Counted from the first letter of the stretch, positions 21,147 through 32,345 are shown. The stretch is DNA of 64,000 nt from Ascarosepion bandense (GCA_037127315.1 JBBBDQ010001156.1:2011001-2075000); one strand, 5' to 3'. The notes: a model not told the origin generated them from the letters alone. Program-made: numbers and translations.

Positions 21147-21741
21147 GATGTGCGTTGTGGTGCAGTGGCTATTAGCTAGAAACGAGAAATCGAAGTGCCG
21201 AGTTCAAATTCCAGTTCATTTCGTTACATTTACGCGCAAACCCCCTTGGGAAGAGTATTAATCCGTCTCTTCTCTCTAGGATAGATTGGATTCTATAGGC
21301 TTGTTTATAACCATTTTATCGCAGAAAATAATGGTGAGCTACTGCGGGAAAATTTTCTGCCCAGTCAGTCATGTCTCTTTCGAAGCATCATAGCCCAAGA
21401 GTGTATCAAGTATGGCACTTAACTGACTAACTGAATATAATAGTTGGAATCATGAATAAGGCTTCTACTGGGCATAAAGTGGGGAACCGTTTTTTTATTG
21501 TTATAAAGTAATAAACTAATCCCCCACTAACTATTACATAATAATATAATTAATCTCTCCTCCCTCTATCTATTAATCAAATAACAGGACAGATTGGGTT
21601 TTATAGCCTTGGTTGCCAGCCGGCCTGCTGCAGAAAGTGATGGCAACCTACTGCGGGAAATCTCCTACCCAGCCAGTCATGTCTCTTTCCAGACATGATT
21701 GCCCAAGCGTGTTTCACGTATGGCACTTAACTGGCTGACTA
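21147..21741 (+). mobile_element. Composite SINE-A, locus 1
   Basis: A complete SINE-A (21147-21433) is followed by ~40 bp starting AATATAATAGTTGGAA. A hairpin (21473-21530; AGTGGGGAACCG... and ...CTAATCCCCCACT) comes next, then the 3' half of a second SINE-A (about 21555-21741) starting in the middle of the consensus. The same order and junctions recur at 28243-28815 and 32418-32850. This implies a defined composite unit, not chance adjacency. Confidence 0.85.
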
Positions 21742-21804
21742 GACTAGTACTGAATTCTAATCAATTTACAGTCGAGTTGAAGAGATGGAACCGTAAGGTC
21801 TATG

Positions 21805-22045
21805 CTAGTAGTGTCTTCTTCTTGCACTTCTCGCCTGTGAATCTTTTTTTCCGGATCCATGCTTCCAGTCAAATTTAATCTTTAAAGATTTAAATGCAAT
21901 ATCAATCGCTATATACTGTTTTCCCTATTACTCTTCTATTGTTCTTGCTTGTTATGTTTCTATTCTGTAAATTTTCCACACCACTCCCATGTGTCTTAGT
22001 GGCTATACTGCTTTGGTTCTATTAAAAAATATTTCTTGTTACTAT
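21805..22045 (+). repeat. LINE-J-type 3' end, divergent subfamily
   Basis: Begins CTTGCACTTCTCGCCTGTGAA, the LINE-J S-R-T-S-R-L-W-N region. It goes on to TTTAAATGCAATATCAATCG and a 3' UTR with CTTAGTGGCTATACTGC. It resembles 22890-23092 and 23395-23560 more than the main LINE-J tail. Confidence 0.6.
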
Positions 22046-22235
22046 AAACGTTATTTTTATTTTGGACGTGAGTTCGAATTGATATCCCTCTTCTTTTTAT
22101 TTCTTCAACAAAAAGATTAATAAAACTGGCCTATATCAAAGCGTCCAACGGAAAAAAAAATAACCTCACTATATTTATCTATAATGGAATAAGTTTTGCT
22201 GGTTGTTATTAATTTTCACTGTTTCATTTATTTTA

Positions 22236-22770
22236 TCTGAGAGTTTTTTGTTTTTGTTTTTTTATCTGGGAGTTTATATTATTTTTTTTATCTGGAAGTT
22301 TTTTTTGTTTTTTTTTATCTGGAAGTTTATATTATTTTTTATCTGGAAGTTTTTTTTCTTTTTTTTTATCTGGAAGTTTTTTTGTTTTTTTTTATCTGGA
22401 AGTTTTTTTGTTTTTTTTATCTGGAAGTTTTTTGTTTTTTTTTATCTGGAAGTTTATATTATTTTTTTTATCTGGAAGTTTTTTTGTTTTTTTTTATCTG
22501 GAAGTTTTTTTGTTTTTTTTTATCTGGAAGTTTTTTTGGTTTTTTTATCTGGAAGTTTTTTTTGTTTTTTTTATCTGGAAGTTTTTTTTGTTTTTTTTAT
22601 CTGGAAGTTTTTTTGTTTTTTTTATCTGGAAGTTTTTTTGTTTTTTTTATCTGGAAGTTTTTTTGTTTTTTTTTATCTGGAAGTTTATATTATTTTTTTA
22701 TCTGGAAGTTTTTTGTTTTTTTTTTTATCTGGAAGTTTTTTTGTTTTTTTTTATCTGGAAGTTTATATTA
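22236..22770. repeat. T-rich minisatellite, about 21 units of 24-29 bp
   Basis: Unit: TTTTTATCTGGAAG followed by a variable T run, usually with one G (TTTTTTTGTTTTTT) or TTTATATTA. Two unit types, 'TTTTTTTG' and 'TTTATATTA', alternate irregularly. The ORFs of 137-192 aa (FFIWKFF, FLSGSFF) in all three frames are translations of the repeat. Confidence 0.95.
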
Positions 22771-22784
22771 TTTCGGATTAAAAA

Positions 22785-23600
22785 TATTATCACAAATTAC
22801 TTTTGTTTACATTTCCAGTAAGAATTGAAGTTAGCAGATATAGATTCGTAGAAATCTCAACGAGAGATAGGCTTTTCTAAAATAGATAATTCCAAATTTG
22901 CTCTGTCTAGGCCGGTTGTTATTTAATCTCACTTAATTTAAATGAAATGTGAATTGTTACCTTCTGTCTTCCAAATTCCTGTTCTATTATTGTTCTCACT
23001 CCTTAACTGTATTCTTTCTATATTCTTTCACACTCTGTAACACCCTGCGTCTTTGTGGCTTTATTGTCTTGTTTGGGAGGAAGTATTAAAAAACTTATGA
23101 CATACCAGTTAGCGATTCTTTTGTTTCTAACAAAAGTTATCTGTCTCTTAAAACTTTGCTTTATTTCTGGAAGTCATCTTTTGCTTTTCTGATTCAACTT
23201 CGGATTTTCCGTTTGCTGTTCTGACGCGACCCGAATTGATAAATTTCTGTGCTTCTCGAATAAAAAAATCCTTTCACAAATTAATGTTGTTTACGCTTCG
23301 GATAAATAAACTGAAATTAACAGTTACAGATTCATAGAAGTCCCAACAAGAGACGGGCTTTCCATAAATAGATAATTCAAATCTTGTTCTGTTTATGACG
23401 GTTGTCATTAATTTCACTTAACTTATAGGCAACGTCAATCGTTACATTCTGTCTACATAATACCTGTTCTATTATTCTTATTTCCTTGACAGTATTTTTA
23501 TATTCTTTCCCACTCATTAACATCCTCCGTCTTAGTGGCTTCATTACCTTGCTTGGTGTTTACGCTTCGGGTAGGAAACTAAAGTTAGCAGATATATATC
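22785..23600 (+). repeat. Tandem ~470-bp duplication of a LINE-J-like 3' end
   Basis: 22785-23092 and 23255-23565 are about 75-80% similar (TTAGCAGATATAGATTC / TTAACAGTTACAGATTC, AGATAATTC, CTGTTCTATTATT, TGGCTT). A third unit begins at 23557 and is split by the minus-strand SINE-A; it continues at 23871-23930. This gives a local tandem array predating the SINE. Confidence 0.75.
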
Positions 23601-23870
23601 AGTCAGTTAAGTGCTATACATTAAACACGCGTGGGCGATCATGTCTTTTTCGAGACATGATTGACTGGGCAGAAGATTATCCCACAGTAGGTTGCCATTG
23701 CTTTCTGCAGTAGACCGGTTGCCGACCAAGGCTATAGAACCCAATCTGTCCTGCTATTTAACCCATAACTGGAGGAAAGAGACGGATTAATACCTTTCCC
23801 AAAGGTATTTGTGCGTAAGTGAATGCAATGGATTCAACTGGAATTCGAACTCGGCTCCCCGGTTTCTCAT
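23600..23870 (-). mobile_element. SINE-A, minus strand
   Basis: Well-conserved copy: CAGTCAGTTAAGTGC tail on the left, ATTCGAACTCGGCTCCCC box on the right. The outermost ~20 bp of the head are lost. Confidence 0.92.
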
Positions 23871-24074
23871 AGTCCCAATTAGTAATGTGAATTTTTAAAA
23901 TAGTTAATTCAAATTTCGATTCATTGAGATGGCCTCCTCTGGGTAAACTGTTAACGGCACGTTTTCCCTTCCTCTGATGAAAAAATGCGTTTCTTATAGG
24001 TCATCTGTCGGCATATTTTAATTTACGTATTGATGAACTTTTATAAAGTTTTATGTGGTATTTAAAGAAGTTTA

Positions 24075-24302
24075 ATTGTTTTTTGTTTTTGTTTTTGTTT
24101 TTTTAATTAATTGTTTTTGTTTTTTGTTTTTTTGTTTTGTTTTTTTTTTTTCAAAACCGCTACATGAATCTTAAGGATAGTATATTTTTACACATCTGTA
24201 GTTGTAAAGAAGTTTGAAAAAATTTCTTTTAAAAGTAACGATTGGTAAAGCACTAGTACGGAAAAGGAGGACACAGGTTCGATTCCTGTCGGTGTCGCTA
24301 TC
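24075..24302 (+). repeat. T-rich tract and tRNA-like sequence
   Basis: 24075-24150 is a (TTTTTG)n-like tract. At about 24233-24302 a tRNA-like 3' half is visible: ACAGG-TTCGATT-CCTGT forms a perfect 5-bp T-stem with a 7-base loop. Upstream GATTGGTAAAGCACTAG resembles a D arm. The 5' acceptor strand cannot be placed, so it is a tRNA-derived remnant, not a gene. Confidence 0.5.
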
Positions 24303-24611
24303 TTTCTTCAGCAGAACTTTTCGTTCTAGGTCGGTTTTTATTCATTTCACTGCCCAAGAAATGTCAAAATATAAATGACTCTTCAAAAAAGTGTACACAC
24401 TAAGATAAGGTTTATAGCAAAAAAAAAAAAATAATATCGAATTAAACAACCCATTCAAAAATAGCATATATATCATGAAACATTTTCAGTGGTTTTGCTA
24501 TACATGGATTCGCCTTATCCACGGGTATATATAATAAATGAAGATCAGGAACGAGTCCTATTAATAAAAATAGCCCTATCCTTAAAATCGGGTAGATTTG
24601 CTGCTGGTTAG
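24303..24611. other. Unassigned sequence
   Basis: Starts with ~80 bp resembling the repeat at 22.9/23.4 kb (TTCTAGGTCGG...ATTTCACT); the rest is not recognised. Confidence 0.4.
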
Positions 24612-24742
24612 CTTTGCGGAGTGAGACATTAGGGAGCCGAGTTCGAATTCCAGTCGAATTTGTTACATGCACGCGCAGATACTCTTTAAATAGATATGAA
24701 GTCATTTCCTACCCAAGCTACGAAGAAGACAGCAGGATATGT
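24612..24742 (+). mobile_element. SINE-A 5' part, diverged
   Basis: GGGAGCCGAGTTCGAATTCC and a degraded body to AGACAGCAGGATA. The 3' half is missing. Confidence 0.75.
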
Positions 24743-24814
24743 ATGTGAAAAAAAATTATTTTCATTCTCAAAAAATTGCTCATGCAATGTTCACTGACTA
24801 AAAAATTATTATTC

Positions 24815-24890
24815 TTACAACCCATAATATGTTTCGGCTTTAATAATCCAAAAAATGTTGATAAACCGTAAAAAACAAATCTAACAAAAA
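24815..24890 (+). repeat. Short repeat D, copy 2
   Basis: Inverse copy of the 6450-6510 segment; shares TTGATAAACCGTAAAAAAC. Lies without a microsatellite tail. Confidence 0.55.
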
Positions 24891-25660
24891 TTCCCTAAAT
24901 CCGTAAAATATTCAACTACATGAATAGCAATTAAGACATAGATACCCGGCGATGCTTGAGAAAACGTACACACAGAGTTATGTTAATTCGGGTATGCGCG
25001 GCTGATAAGTAGGGTTTATTTCGTAATTAAACAAACGGTCGAGAAAACAAATAAAGAGAAGCTGACTACACATGATGAAGCAGAGGAGCCGCGTTACGCT
25101 TCGATTTTGACAGTGAAACTATGAATGATTATCGAAACGCAAGGTAAGACGTTGTCGGAAAAAGCAGCACGCACTCACGTACACATTCAGGGAATTCGTT
25201 GTTAAGTAGGGTCTGTGAGTATCTTAGCTTGTGTAAGGTTCGCATTCCATCTAGCAAACAAAGGCAGAGACATTCCATCATAGAAAAAGGTAGGGTGCTT
25301 TGAACAGTTCAGAGGCGGGCGATGAATGACGTAGTTGTGGTGATGGTGGTGGTGGTGGTGGTCGACAAGAAAAGATAATTTGAGAAACTGAAAGACTAGA
25401 AAGAATTTGCTACTGTTCAAAAATTTCTACTTACTTTTCCTTCCATTCTTTCTGCTTACTTTTTTCTTTTTCTTTCCATTTTATCGCATTTTCTTACGAA
25501 TGATTCTGTCCCACAATCATTCAGAGATATTTGCTCAATATTTTTCTTTAGCTTTCGTTTATGATCATTAATCGTTGGCAACCTTATTTGATTCAGATAT
25601 CGTACTTTTTATAGATACATAATTCTTTCTTACAGCATACATCTCTAATTTTTCAATGAT
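24891..25660. other. Unassigned sequence
   Basis: Holds a short (GGT)n at about 25340-25362; otherwise no element or exon was recognised. Confidence 0.4.
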
Positions 25661-26700
25661 TTCATTTTATTAATTTTATAATTTACTCACTTAAATATTT
25701 AAATATAATTTATTTTATTTTGCAAGATGATTAGTTTCATTTTATGTCATTTATATATTTTATTTGACCCGGTTTTAAATTTTATTTTTTGATTTATTTT
25801 ATAGTTTTTATATCTTTTCTTTTATTATGTCTTTAATTTTATTTTTTCCATTTTTTATAATTTTTATATTTTATTTCGTAAATTTTTTAATTTTACTTTT
25901 TATAATTTTCATATTATATTTTACCAGGTTTTTAATTTTGTTTTTTGATGATTTCATAATTTTTACATTTTGTTACCAGGTCTCTAATTTTATTTTTCCG
26001 GTGATTATAATTTTCATATTTTACTTTACCAGGACTATTATAGTATTTTTTCAATATTTTTTCAATATTTTTCATACTTTATACATTTTATGTTGCCAAG
26101 TCTTTAATTCTTTTTTATTCTTTCTTTTTTTTCTTTTGTAATTTTATATTTTATTTTACCAAGTTTTGAATTTCATTTTTTTTTACAATTTTCATAATTT
26201 CTATTTTATTTCATTACTTCTTTAATTTTATTTTTTCCATTTTTTATAATTTTTATATTTCATTTTACCAGGCTTTTAAATTTTTAAAAACTTGTTTGTT
26301 ATCTTCAGTTTTATTTTAACAGGTTTTTAAAATTTATTTTTCATTATTTCATAATTTTTACATTTTATTTTACCACGGGTCTAACTTTTTTTTAACATTT
26401 TTCTTAATTTCATGTCATTTTGCCAGGATTTTAAATGTATTTTTTTTATAATTTTTATATTTTATTTCACCAGTATTCTAATTTAATTTTTTTTTTTTTA
26501 CTTCCGTTTCATTTTAGTAGGTCTTTAATTTTTTATTTTATCATTTACTATAATTTTTATATTTTATTTTTTATGATTTTTATTTTTATTTTTATTTTTT
26601 TTACAATTTTTACATTTTAATTTATTAGGCTTTTAATTTTATTTTTTTATTAATATTTACTTTCGATTTTCTATGATTTTTACGTTGCTATTTTACTATC
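25660..26700. repeat. T-rich diverged tandem array
   Basis: About 1 kb built from variations of TTTTATAATTTTTATATTTT followed by ATTTTACCAGG and TTTTTAATTTTATTTTT. The ACCAGG/ACCAAG landmark recurs every ~50-110 bp (25923, 25974, 26026, 26156, 26266 and so on). An old minisatellite; the Phe/Ile-rich ORFs are artefacts. Confidence 0.75.
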
Positions 26701-27180
26701 AATCTCTGTTCTTCTCCTTCTACTTTGTCTTCGTTTTTATTCTATCGTACATTCATTCATAATTTTCTTTTCATTCATAAAGAGCCTCGTTCATTTTTTT
26801 CCTTTCCATTAAGAAATTCATTCATCTTTCCCCTTTTGATGTCTTTCGGTCGCCATGATTATTTTATTCTTATTTTTCTTCTTCTATCCTAATATTTCTT
26901 CTTATTTTCCTTTCACATTCTAAATTTAAAAAAAAAATGTCAACTGTATATCCATCTTACTGCTAACAGCTACAAAACGCTCTAGTATTTCTCGTTGACT
27001 TTCATTACTATAAATCATAAAGACAACTAGATATAAATAGGGTCTATTAAGATTGCATTACACCCCATCTTGCAACTAGGAAGCGTCTATCTGCCTGCTT
27101 CCCTTCAAAATCCACTTTCGACATTCTTTATTTTAACTGAACTCAAACATGGACTACCGATTTTGATGAGAACTATCTAA
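26701..27180. other. Unassigned sequence
   Basis: T-rich then mixed DNA; nothing recognised. Confidence 0.4.
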
Positions 27181-27183
27181 ATC

Positions 27184-27188
27184 AATCA

Positions 27189-27245
<57 letters not shown>

Positions 27246-27254
27246 ATCTATCTA
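27184..27254. repeat. (CTAT)n microsatellite
   Basis: About 17 units. Confidence 0.97.
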
Positions 27255-27261
27255 AATTTAT

Positions 27262-27956
27262 TTATAAATGGAAATTTGTGTGTGTGTGTGTGTGTGTCCG
27301 TTACCTATAGACTCCGAAACAGCTGAACCGATTTTCTGGAAAATTTACACATTTGTACTATAAGCGTCTGCGAGTGTTCTTAGCTAGATTTTATATCGAG
27401 GTACCCCCGATAAATATCGAAAATCGATAATCGAAAAAATCGGGTTATAGAAGGAGTGGTCCGATTTTAAGCAACTTTGATACACTCATAGACAAAGACA
27501 TAAGACATGATATTCAGAAGTTTCAATGTTGCAGTTCTTACAATAGTGCAGAAAATCGGTAATATATATAAGGCAAGATGTTTGTGTGTGTGTGTCTGTT
27601 TATCTGCCTGTATCTCTGTCTTTTTTCAGCCCTTTTATTTTTTGCTTCGGATTTGTCTCTAAGTAAGTATAATTGTAGTTCTTAGTCTCAGCCATGATAC
27701 CATTTACTCAGAGGACTTATTTAGCCTTCAAAATTCAGTTTACGACGAAGAAAACTTAACTGATATCGATACCAGGATATCAAAATTTGACTTACATCCA
27801 TTCATTTTTCTTTCAGTCTACGGTTTCGCTTTAACTGGAAACAACTATTGCTTTTTAGTCTTTCGTCCAAAGAGTCTGAGCTCCAGGATCATGGATTAGT
27901 TTTGAAAACTTTCATTTAGCCCGAGCAATGCCGGGCTATACTGCTAGTACATATAA
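27262..27956 (+). mobile_element. Helitron-like non-autonomous element
   Basis: The 3' end is AGCCCGAGCAATGCCGGGCT, a GC hairpin, followed by ATACTG and CTAGT. This matches the Helitron rule of a short hairpin just before CTRR-T. The 5' part has (TG)n, then CCGTTACCTATAGACTCCGA and AACAGCTGAACCGATTTT, recurring in inverse at 50.73-51.11 kb. The same 3' end recurs at 50.73, 56.39, 56.83 and 57.2 kb. No Rep/helicase ORF. Confidence 0.7.
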
Positions 27957-28242
27957 AAGATTGTAACCGGAAATAAAGTCTCAAGAAAACCAGTCACAGA
28001 AAGAAAAGTTATAATGGTTTTGCGAGTGACACGTTTGGTATTCATTGTAGTAGATTTTAACCCCGTTGATTATCGCCATTAATACCAATAGCAGCATTTT
28101 TTACTAAAAATATATTTTTCACTAAAGAATCCAAAGGTTGTCGATCCAAAACAACATCTAGTGTCGAGATATCCACGCTGGCTTCAAGGTTGATTGATTC
28201 AGTAGAAAGTACTTTTTGATTGTAAGAATATTTGGGGTTAGT
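27957..28242. other. Unassigned sequence
   Basis: Nothing recognised. Confidence 0.35.
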
Positions 28243-28815
28243 GATCGGGGAGCCGAGTACGAGCCAGTTGAATTTATTGCATTCACTTACGCGTAAATAA
28301 CCTCTGGGAAAGCTATTAATCCGTCTCTTCCCTCCAGTTATGGGTTAAATAACAGGACAAATTGGATTCTATAACCTTGGCTGGCAACCAGTCTACCGTA
28401 GAAAGTAATGGCAACCTACTGCAGGATAATCATCTGCCCAGTCAGTCATGTATCTTTTGAGACATGATCGCCCAAGCATGTATCACGTGTGGCACTTAAC
28501 TGACTGACTGAATATAATATTTGAAAACATGATTAAGGCATCTACTGGTCATAAAGTGGGGGATCGGTTTTATATTGTTATGAAGTAATAAACTGATCCC
28601 CCGTTAATTACTACTTAATAATATATACATATCTTCCCCCTCTAGCTAGGAGTCAAATAACAGGACAGATTGGGTTCTATAGCCTTGTCTAGCAACCAGC
28701 GTACCGCAGAAAGTAATTGCAACCTACTGCGGGATAATCTTCTGTCCAGTCAGTCATGTATGTTTTGAGACATGATCGCCCAAGGGTGTATCACGTATGG
28801 CACTTAACAGACTGA
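28243..28815 (+). mobile_element. Composite SINE-A, locus 2
   Basis: Head-truncated SINE-A (28243-28510), then AATATAATATTTGAAAAC. A near-perfect hairpin follows (28550-28605; AAGTGGGGGATCGGTTT pairing with AAACTGATCCCCCGTT). Then comes a second SINE-A 3' half from CTTCCCCCTCTAGC to 28815. Junctions are as in loci 1 and 3. Confidence 0.87.
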
Positions 28816-28833
28816 TACGATTCTAACTAATTA

Positions 28834-28953
28834 ATCCATAACCGGGGGATCCTTCCCTTTCCCAAGAGTATTTTCACGCAAATATTAACGAACCTAAGAG
28901 GAACTGAAATTCGATTCTCCAAATTATTATCCGTTACACCACTCCCACATCCA
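28834..28953 (-). mobile_element. SINE-A head fragment, minus strand
   Basis: Minus strand begins GGATGTGGGAGTGGTGTAAC at 28953 and runs through AATCGAATTTCAGTT to a mid-body truncation. It starts 3-4 bases from the 3' end of the 5S rRNA pseudogene on the same strand. Confidence 0.75.
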
Positions 28954-28956
28954 AAT

Positions 28957-29070
28957 TTACAGCAGCTGATATTCCCAGACGGTCACTAATCTAGGTATTG
29001 ATCAGGATTGCCCTTGCTTAACTTCGGTGATGGCAAAACTGGTTAGGGATACTGACATACTATAAAGAAG
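28957..29070 (-). pseudogene. 5S rRNA pseudogene
   Basis: On the plus strand the blocks TTCCCAGACGGTCAC, then TTGCTTAACTTCGGTGAT, then CATACTATA correspond in order and spacing to the reverse complement of eukaryotic 5S rRNA. Length about 113 bp, close to the 120-nt gene. It is diverged (about 70% by eye) and internal control region C is degraded, so probably inactive. It abuts a SINE-A head on the same strand, so a 5S-tRNA chimeric retroposon is possible. Confidence 0.8.
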
Positions 29071-29215
29071 AACGGGTTTATATATTGTACGTAAACAGGT
29101 CATCTCAACCTGACCACACGCCAAACACCTGTTCGAATCATTTTACCGAATTAGACAACATGTGTTCACACCTGACCTTAGCTGACTTTAATGCAGCCAG
29201 GTTAATTACACCCCC

Positions 29216-29960
29216 ACCCACGTCTATTGAACAGGTTTAGCGGCTCATCCCTTGTTCCCTGTTTAGGACGTGGTTTCCGGCTTTCTCTTTTCCAATCTTT
29301 TCACTTTTCTTTTTTCTTTTTTTTTTTTAATTGAAGTAGATAGACTGAACTATCGCCCGGTTCACACTCTACACACGTCTATTGAACAGATGTAGAGGCT
29401 TATCTCTTGTTCCCTGTTTAGGATGTAGTTTCCGGCTTTCTCTTTTCCAATCTTTACACTTTTCTTTTCTTTTTTTTAATTGGAGTAGATAGACTGAAAT
29501 ATCGCCCGGTTCACACTCCACCCACGTCTATTGAACACGTGTAGAGGCTCATCCCTTGTTCCCTGTTTAGGATGTGGTTTCCGGCTTTCTCTTTTCCAAT
29601 CGTTACACTTTTCTTTTCTTTTTTTTAATTGGAGTAGATAGACTGAAATATCGCCCGGTTCACACTCCACCCACGTCTATTGAACACGTGTAGAGGCTCA
29701 TCCCTTGTTCCCTGTTTAGGATGTGGTTTCCGGCTTTCTCTTTTCCAATCTTTTCACTTTCTTTTTTGTTTATTTTTTTCAATTGGAGTAGATAGACTGA
29801 ACTATCGCCCGGTTCACACTCCACCCACGTCTATTGAACAGGTGTAGAGGCTCATCCCTTGTTCCCTGCTTAGGACGTGTTTTCCGGCTTTTCTCTTTCC
29901 CAACTCTTACGTAGCCCCCTGCACACCATTGGCCTTACCGCCTTGCTTGGGGTGATGTGA
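29216..29960 (+). repeat. Tandem array of five ~150-bp LINE-J 3'-UTR units
   Basis: The landmark CGTCTATTGAACA recurs at 29221, 29376, 29525, 29674 and 29828 (spacing 155, 149, 149, 154). Each unit contains TCATCCCTTGTTCCCTG, GG(A/T)(C/T)GT(G/A)(G/T)TTTCCGGCTTTC and a T-rich stretch. The last unit runs into the LINE-J end (GCCCCCTGCACACCATTGG, CTTGCTTGGGGTGATGTG). A single unit of this kind is at 58.55-58.61 kb, minus strand. Confidence 0.92.
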
Positions 29961-29989
29961 TTAAAAACAAAAAAACTTCGGCACTTCAT

Positions 29990-30440
29990 TCCTTTTTATT
30001 GAAACTGATTGACATATTCGTCTATGTAACATATATAGATTTACGTCTATAAATAGCGTAAATAACAATAGAAAGGTGGGATTTCGATTGTTATTTACGC
30101 TATTTACATTGTTTGAACTGTTGTCTTCATTTTTGTTGCCATGTTCTCGACCGTTGTACATTCTGACCGTCTTCAAGTGATTGGGATTTCGAACTAGAGC
30201 TTTTCTTTAGTTCACCGGGTTAGATTTTTCGAGTCTCATGAGCCATGTCACTTCCACATGTCTCTGTATCATTTATCTCCCTTCAAATCAACTCTCAAAT
30301 TTTTTGTTCATCTCTGCTGTAGCCACGACTCTGGGACCAGTTACTGGATTAAACCACCTATTTTATTTATTGGGCCATGTGTCTTTCAGTACAATGTAAA
30401 CGGTGTAAATAATTACAATACCTCATCTCGGAAATATAGA
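29990..30440 (+). repeat. Dispersed repeat E, copy 1, with hairpin
   Basis: Includes a perfect 17-bp-arm hairpin (ATAGCGTAAATAACAAT at about 30052, complement at about 30087). Then comes ~330 bp shared with 35960-36335: TTGTCTTCATTTTTGTTGCC, ATTTCGAAC, CTGTAGCC, GGGCCATGTGTC and CCTCATCTCGGAAATATAGAC. Looks like the terminal part of an unidentified retroelement. Confidence 0.7.
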
Positions 30441-30526
30441 CAACAATCAAATTTTAATTTAGGAAAAATACAGAACGGTGATAAAATTGTTCTGTTTCTT
30501 TTATATTCCTGTGACTTTTTTCATAG

Positions 30527-30831
30527 GATGTGCATTGTGGTGCAGTGGATATCAACTCGGAACGACAGATCGGGGTACCGAGTTTGAATTCCAGTTGAAT
30601 TCCTTGCATTCACTTACGCACAAATACCATCTGGGAAGGGTATTAATCCTTCTCTTTTCTCTAGTTATGGGTTAAATAATAGGACAGATTGGGTTCTATA
30701 GCCTTGGCTGGCAACCAGTCTACCACAGAAAGCAATGGTAAACCACTGCGAGATAATCTTATGCCCATTCAGTCATGTCTCTTTCGAGACATGCTCGTCC
30801 CGGATTTTATCACGTATGGCACTTGACTGAC
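30527..30831 (+). mobile_element. SINE-A with target duplication
   Basis: Full-length; flanked by TGACTTTTT at 30512-30520 and 30832-30840. Six extra bases (TCATAG) precede the head. Confidence 0.92.
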
Positions 30832-30840
30832 TGACTTTTT

Positions 30841-31149
30841 CCGTTACTTTTTCTCGTGACATTGAGTGACTGATATATTAACATTAATAATGTGAGGATT
30901 CCTTTGTTAACCATTCGATTAAAGAATCATACCGGAAAATACTTACATTGTCCAGCTTTATTTTTTTATTGTGATTTTTCCGCTTTTTTTTCGAAGATTT
31001 TCTTTTACTGTGACTTTTTTCTTTCATTTTTTCATGTAACTTTTTACCTATAACTTTTTTATCCGTCTTCAAAGTGATTCTTCCGGTTGTTAGAATATTC
31101 ATTCTTTCGGCTATAATAGTTCAATATGTTCCTGACAATTTTTCAAGTT
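30841..31149. other. Unassigned sequence
   Basis: AT-rich; a Lys-rich minus ORF (30884-31102) shows no motif. Confidence 0.35.
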
Positions 31150-31965
31150 TAAAATGCTTTTTATTAAACAACCGTTTTTTCGGCCTTATCCTCTCTTCCG
31201 ACCTCAAGTGGAATCATTACATTGAGTGAATAGCCAAATCAACTGTTAGGAAGGTTGGCCACGAAGTTTGTTTTTTTTTCCGCCTGAATCCATCTTGCAC
31301 ATATGCAAATCAACCATCGGTCCGTGCATGGAATACTGATGCCATATATGGTCAGGCGCCCCTGTTGTTCATCTCAGTGTTCTCGACAGGCTCCAAAGGA
31401 GAATCTGTAATGTGATAGTTCCCAACATGGCAGCTCGACTCCTGCGATTTTCTCATCTGCGGGATGTGGTTTCCCTCTGTTTATTCTACAAAAATTTTCA
31501 TAGCTTCTTCCTCGACGAACTTAGGTAACTGGTGACCCCCCCCCCCAAAAAAAATTTAGTCATACAACCAGACTGTCAAGAAGGTCTCACACATTTACAG
31601 TTAGAACAACCAAATGCAGCCGACAATTCTACTCCTTCAGGATCTTTTCTTGCACTTCCCACCTGTGGAACTCCCTTTTATATACTTGCCTTTCCTGACG
31701 GCTACAACCTCTAGGAATTTAAATGCAATGTAAAAACATATTTCTTGACCCCAGTTCTTTCTACATAAACTTGTATTTCTTTTTTCTCTCTTCCTTTGCA
31801 ACTGTTATCACACCTGTGTTTCTATCCTTTTATTGCTCTTTCTCTGACACCCCCAGTCACTAATCTGTCTTTCTCTTCACTCTCCTCCTGTCTAAACTTT
31901 TTATTCTTATGTAGCACCCAGAGCATCAGTGACAGTACCGCAATGCTTGGGGTGAAACGATTAAA
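31150..31965 (+). pseudogene. LINE-J 3' third
   Basis: Plus frames include LSSDLKWNHYIE, stop, IAKSTVRKVG; then a frame with RPCMEY; then FPDGYNL, stop, EFKCNVKTYFL. All are in the order of the 61-62 kb copy. It contains the homopolymer run C9A8 at about 31540-31556. Ends with the LINE-J tail (AGTGACAGTACCGCAATGC, TTGGGGTGAAACGATTA). Many stops and frame changes. Confidence 0.75.
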
Positions 31966-32104
31966 AATAATTAGCAAAAGACAACAGCCATTTTCCCCAA
32001 GCATTTCACACGATAATTAATATATCAGTGATAAAAAAAGATAATCTCAAGAATAATGTCTTTGGAAGTGAGTTCAATCTTCCCTAAACATTTCACATTT
32101 GCGC

Positions 32105-32345
32105 TTAGATGTATAACTTACTTAAACAATTTACATCTATGTTTTGAAATATTATATTGAAATATATTATTACATCGTATATCCTGTAGATCTTGTAAAA
32201 CTGTATAATGAACAGCTGCGTATTTTGTAAGAATTTTACTTCTAGATTTTGGCACCTATCCGTTTTATATATCCTGTAAACATTGTACATCTATAACTTG
32301 AACCGATTTTACATCTATCCAGTAGTCAATCTTTTATACCTGTAT
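32105..32345 (+). repeat. Segmental direct duplication, left copy
   Basis: Matches 32862-33085: CTTAGATGTATAACTTA, then CCTATCCG(T/C)(T/C)TTATATATCC, then ATCTATCCAGTAGTCAATC. The copies are ~90% similar outside one ~60-bp deletion. The region also shows imperfect TGTACATCTAT repeats. Confidence 0.88.

Noticed and set aside
22203..22828. Three overlapping ORFs with FFIWKFF/FLSGSFF repeats that look like membrane proteins
   Set aside because: All three frames of the same T-rich minisatellite are open; hydrophobicity is a by-product of T-richness.
24233..24302. Functional tRNA gene
   Set aside because: Good T-arm but no matching acceptor 5' strand or clear anticodon arm; better explained as a tRNA-derived SINE or pseudogene.
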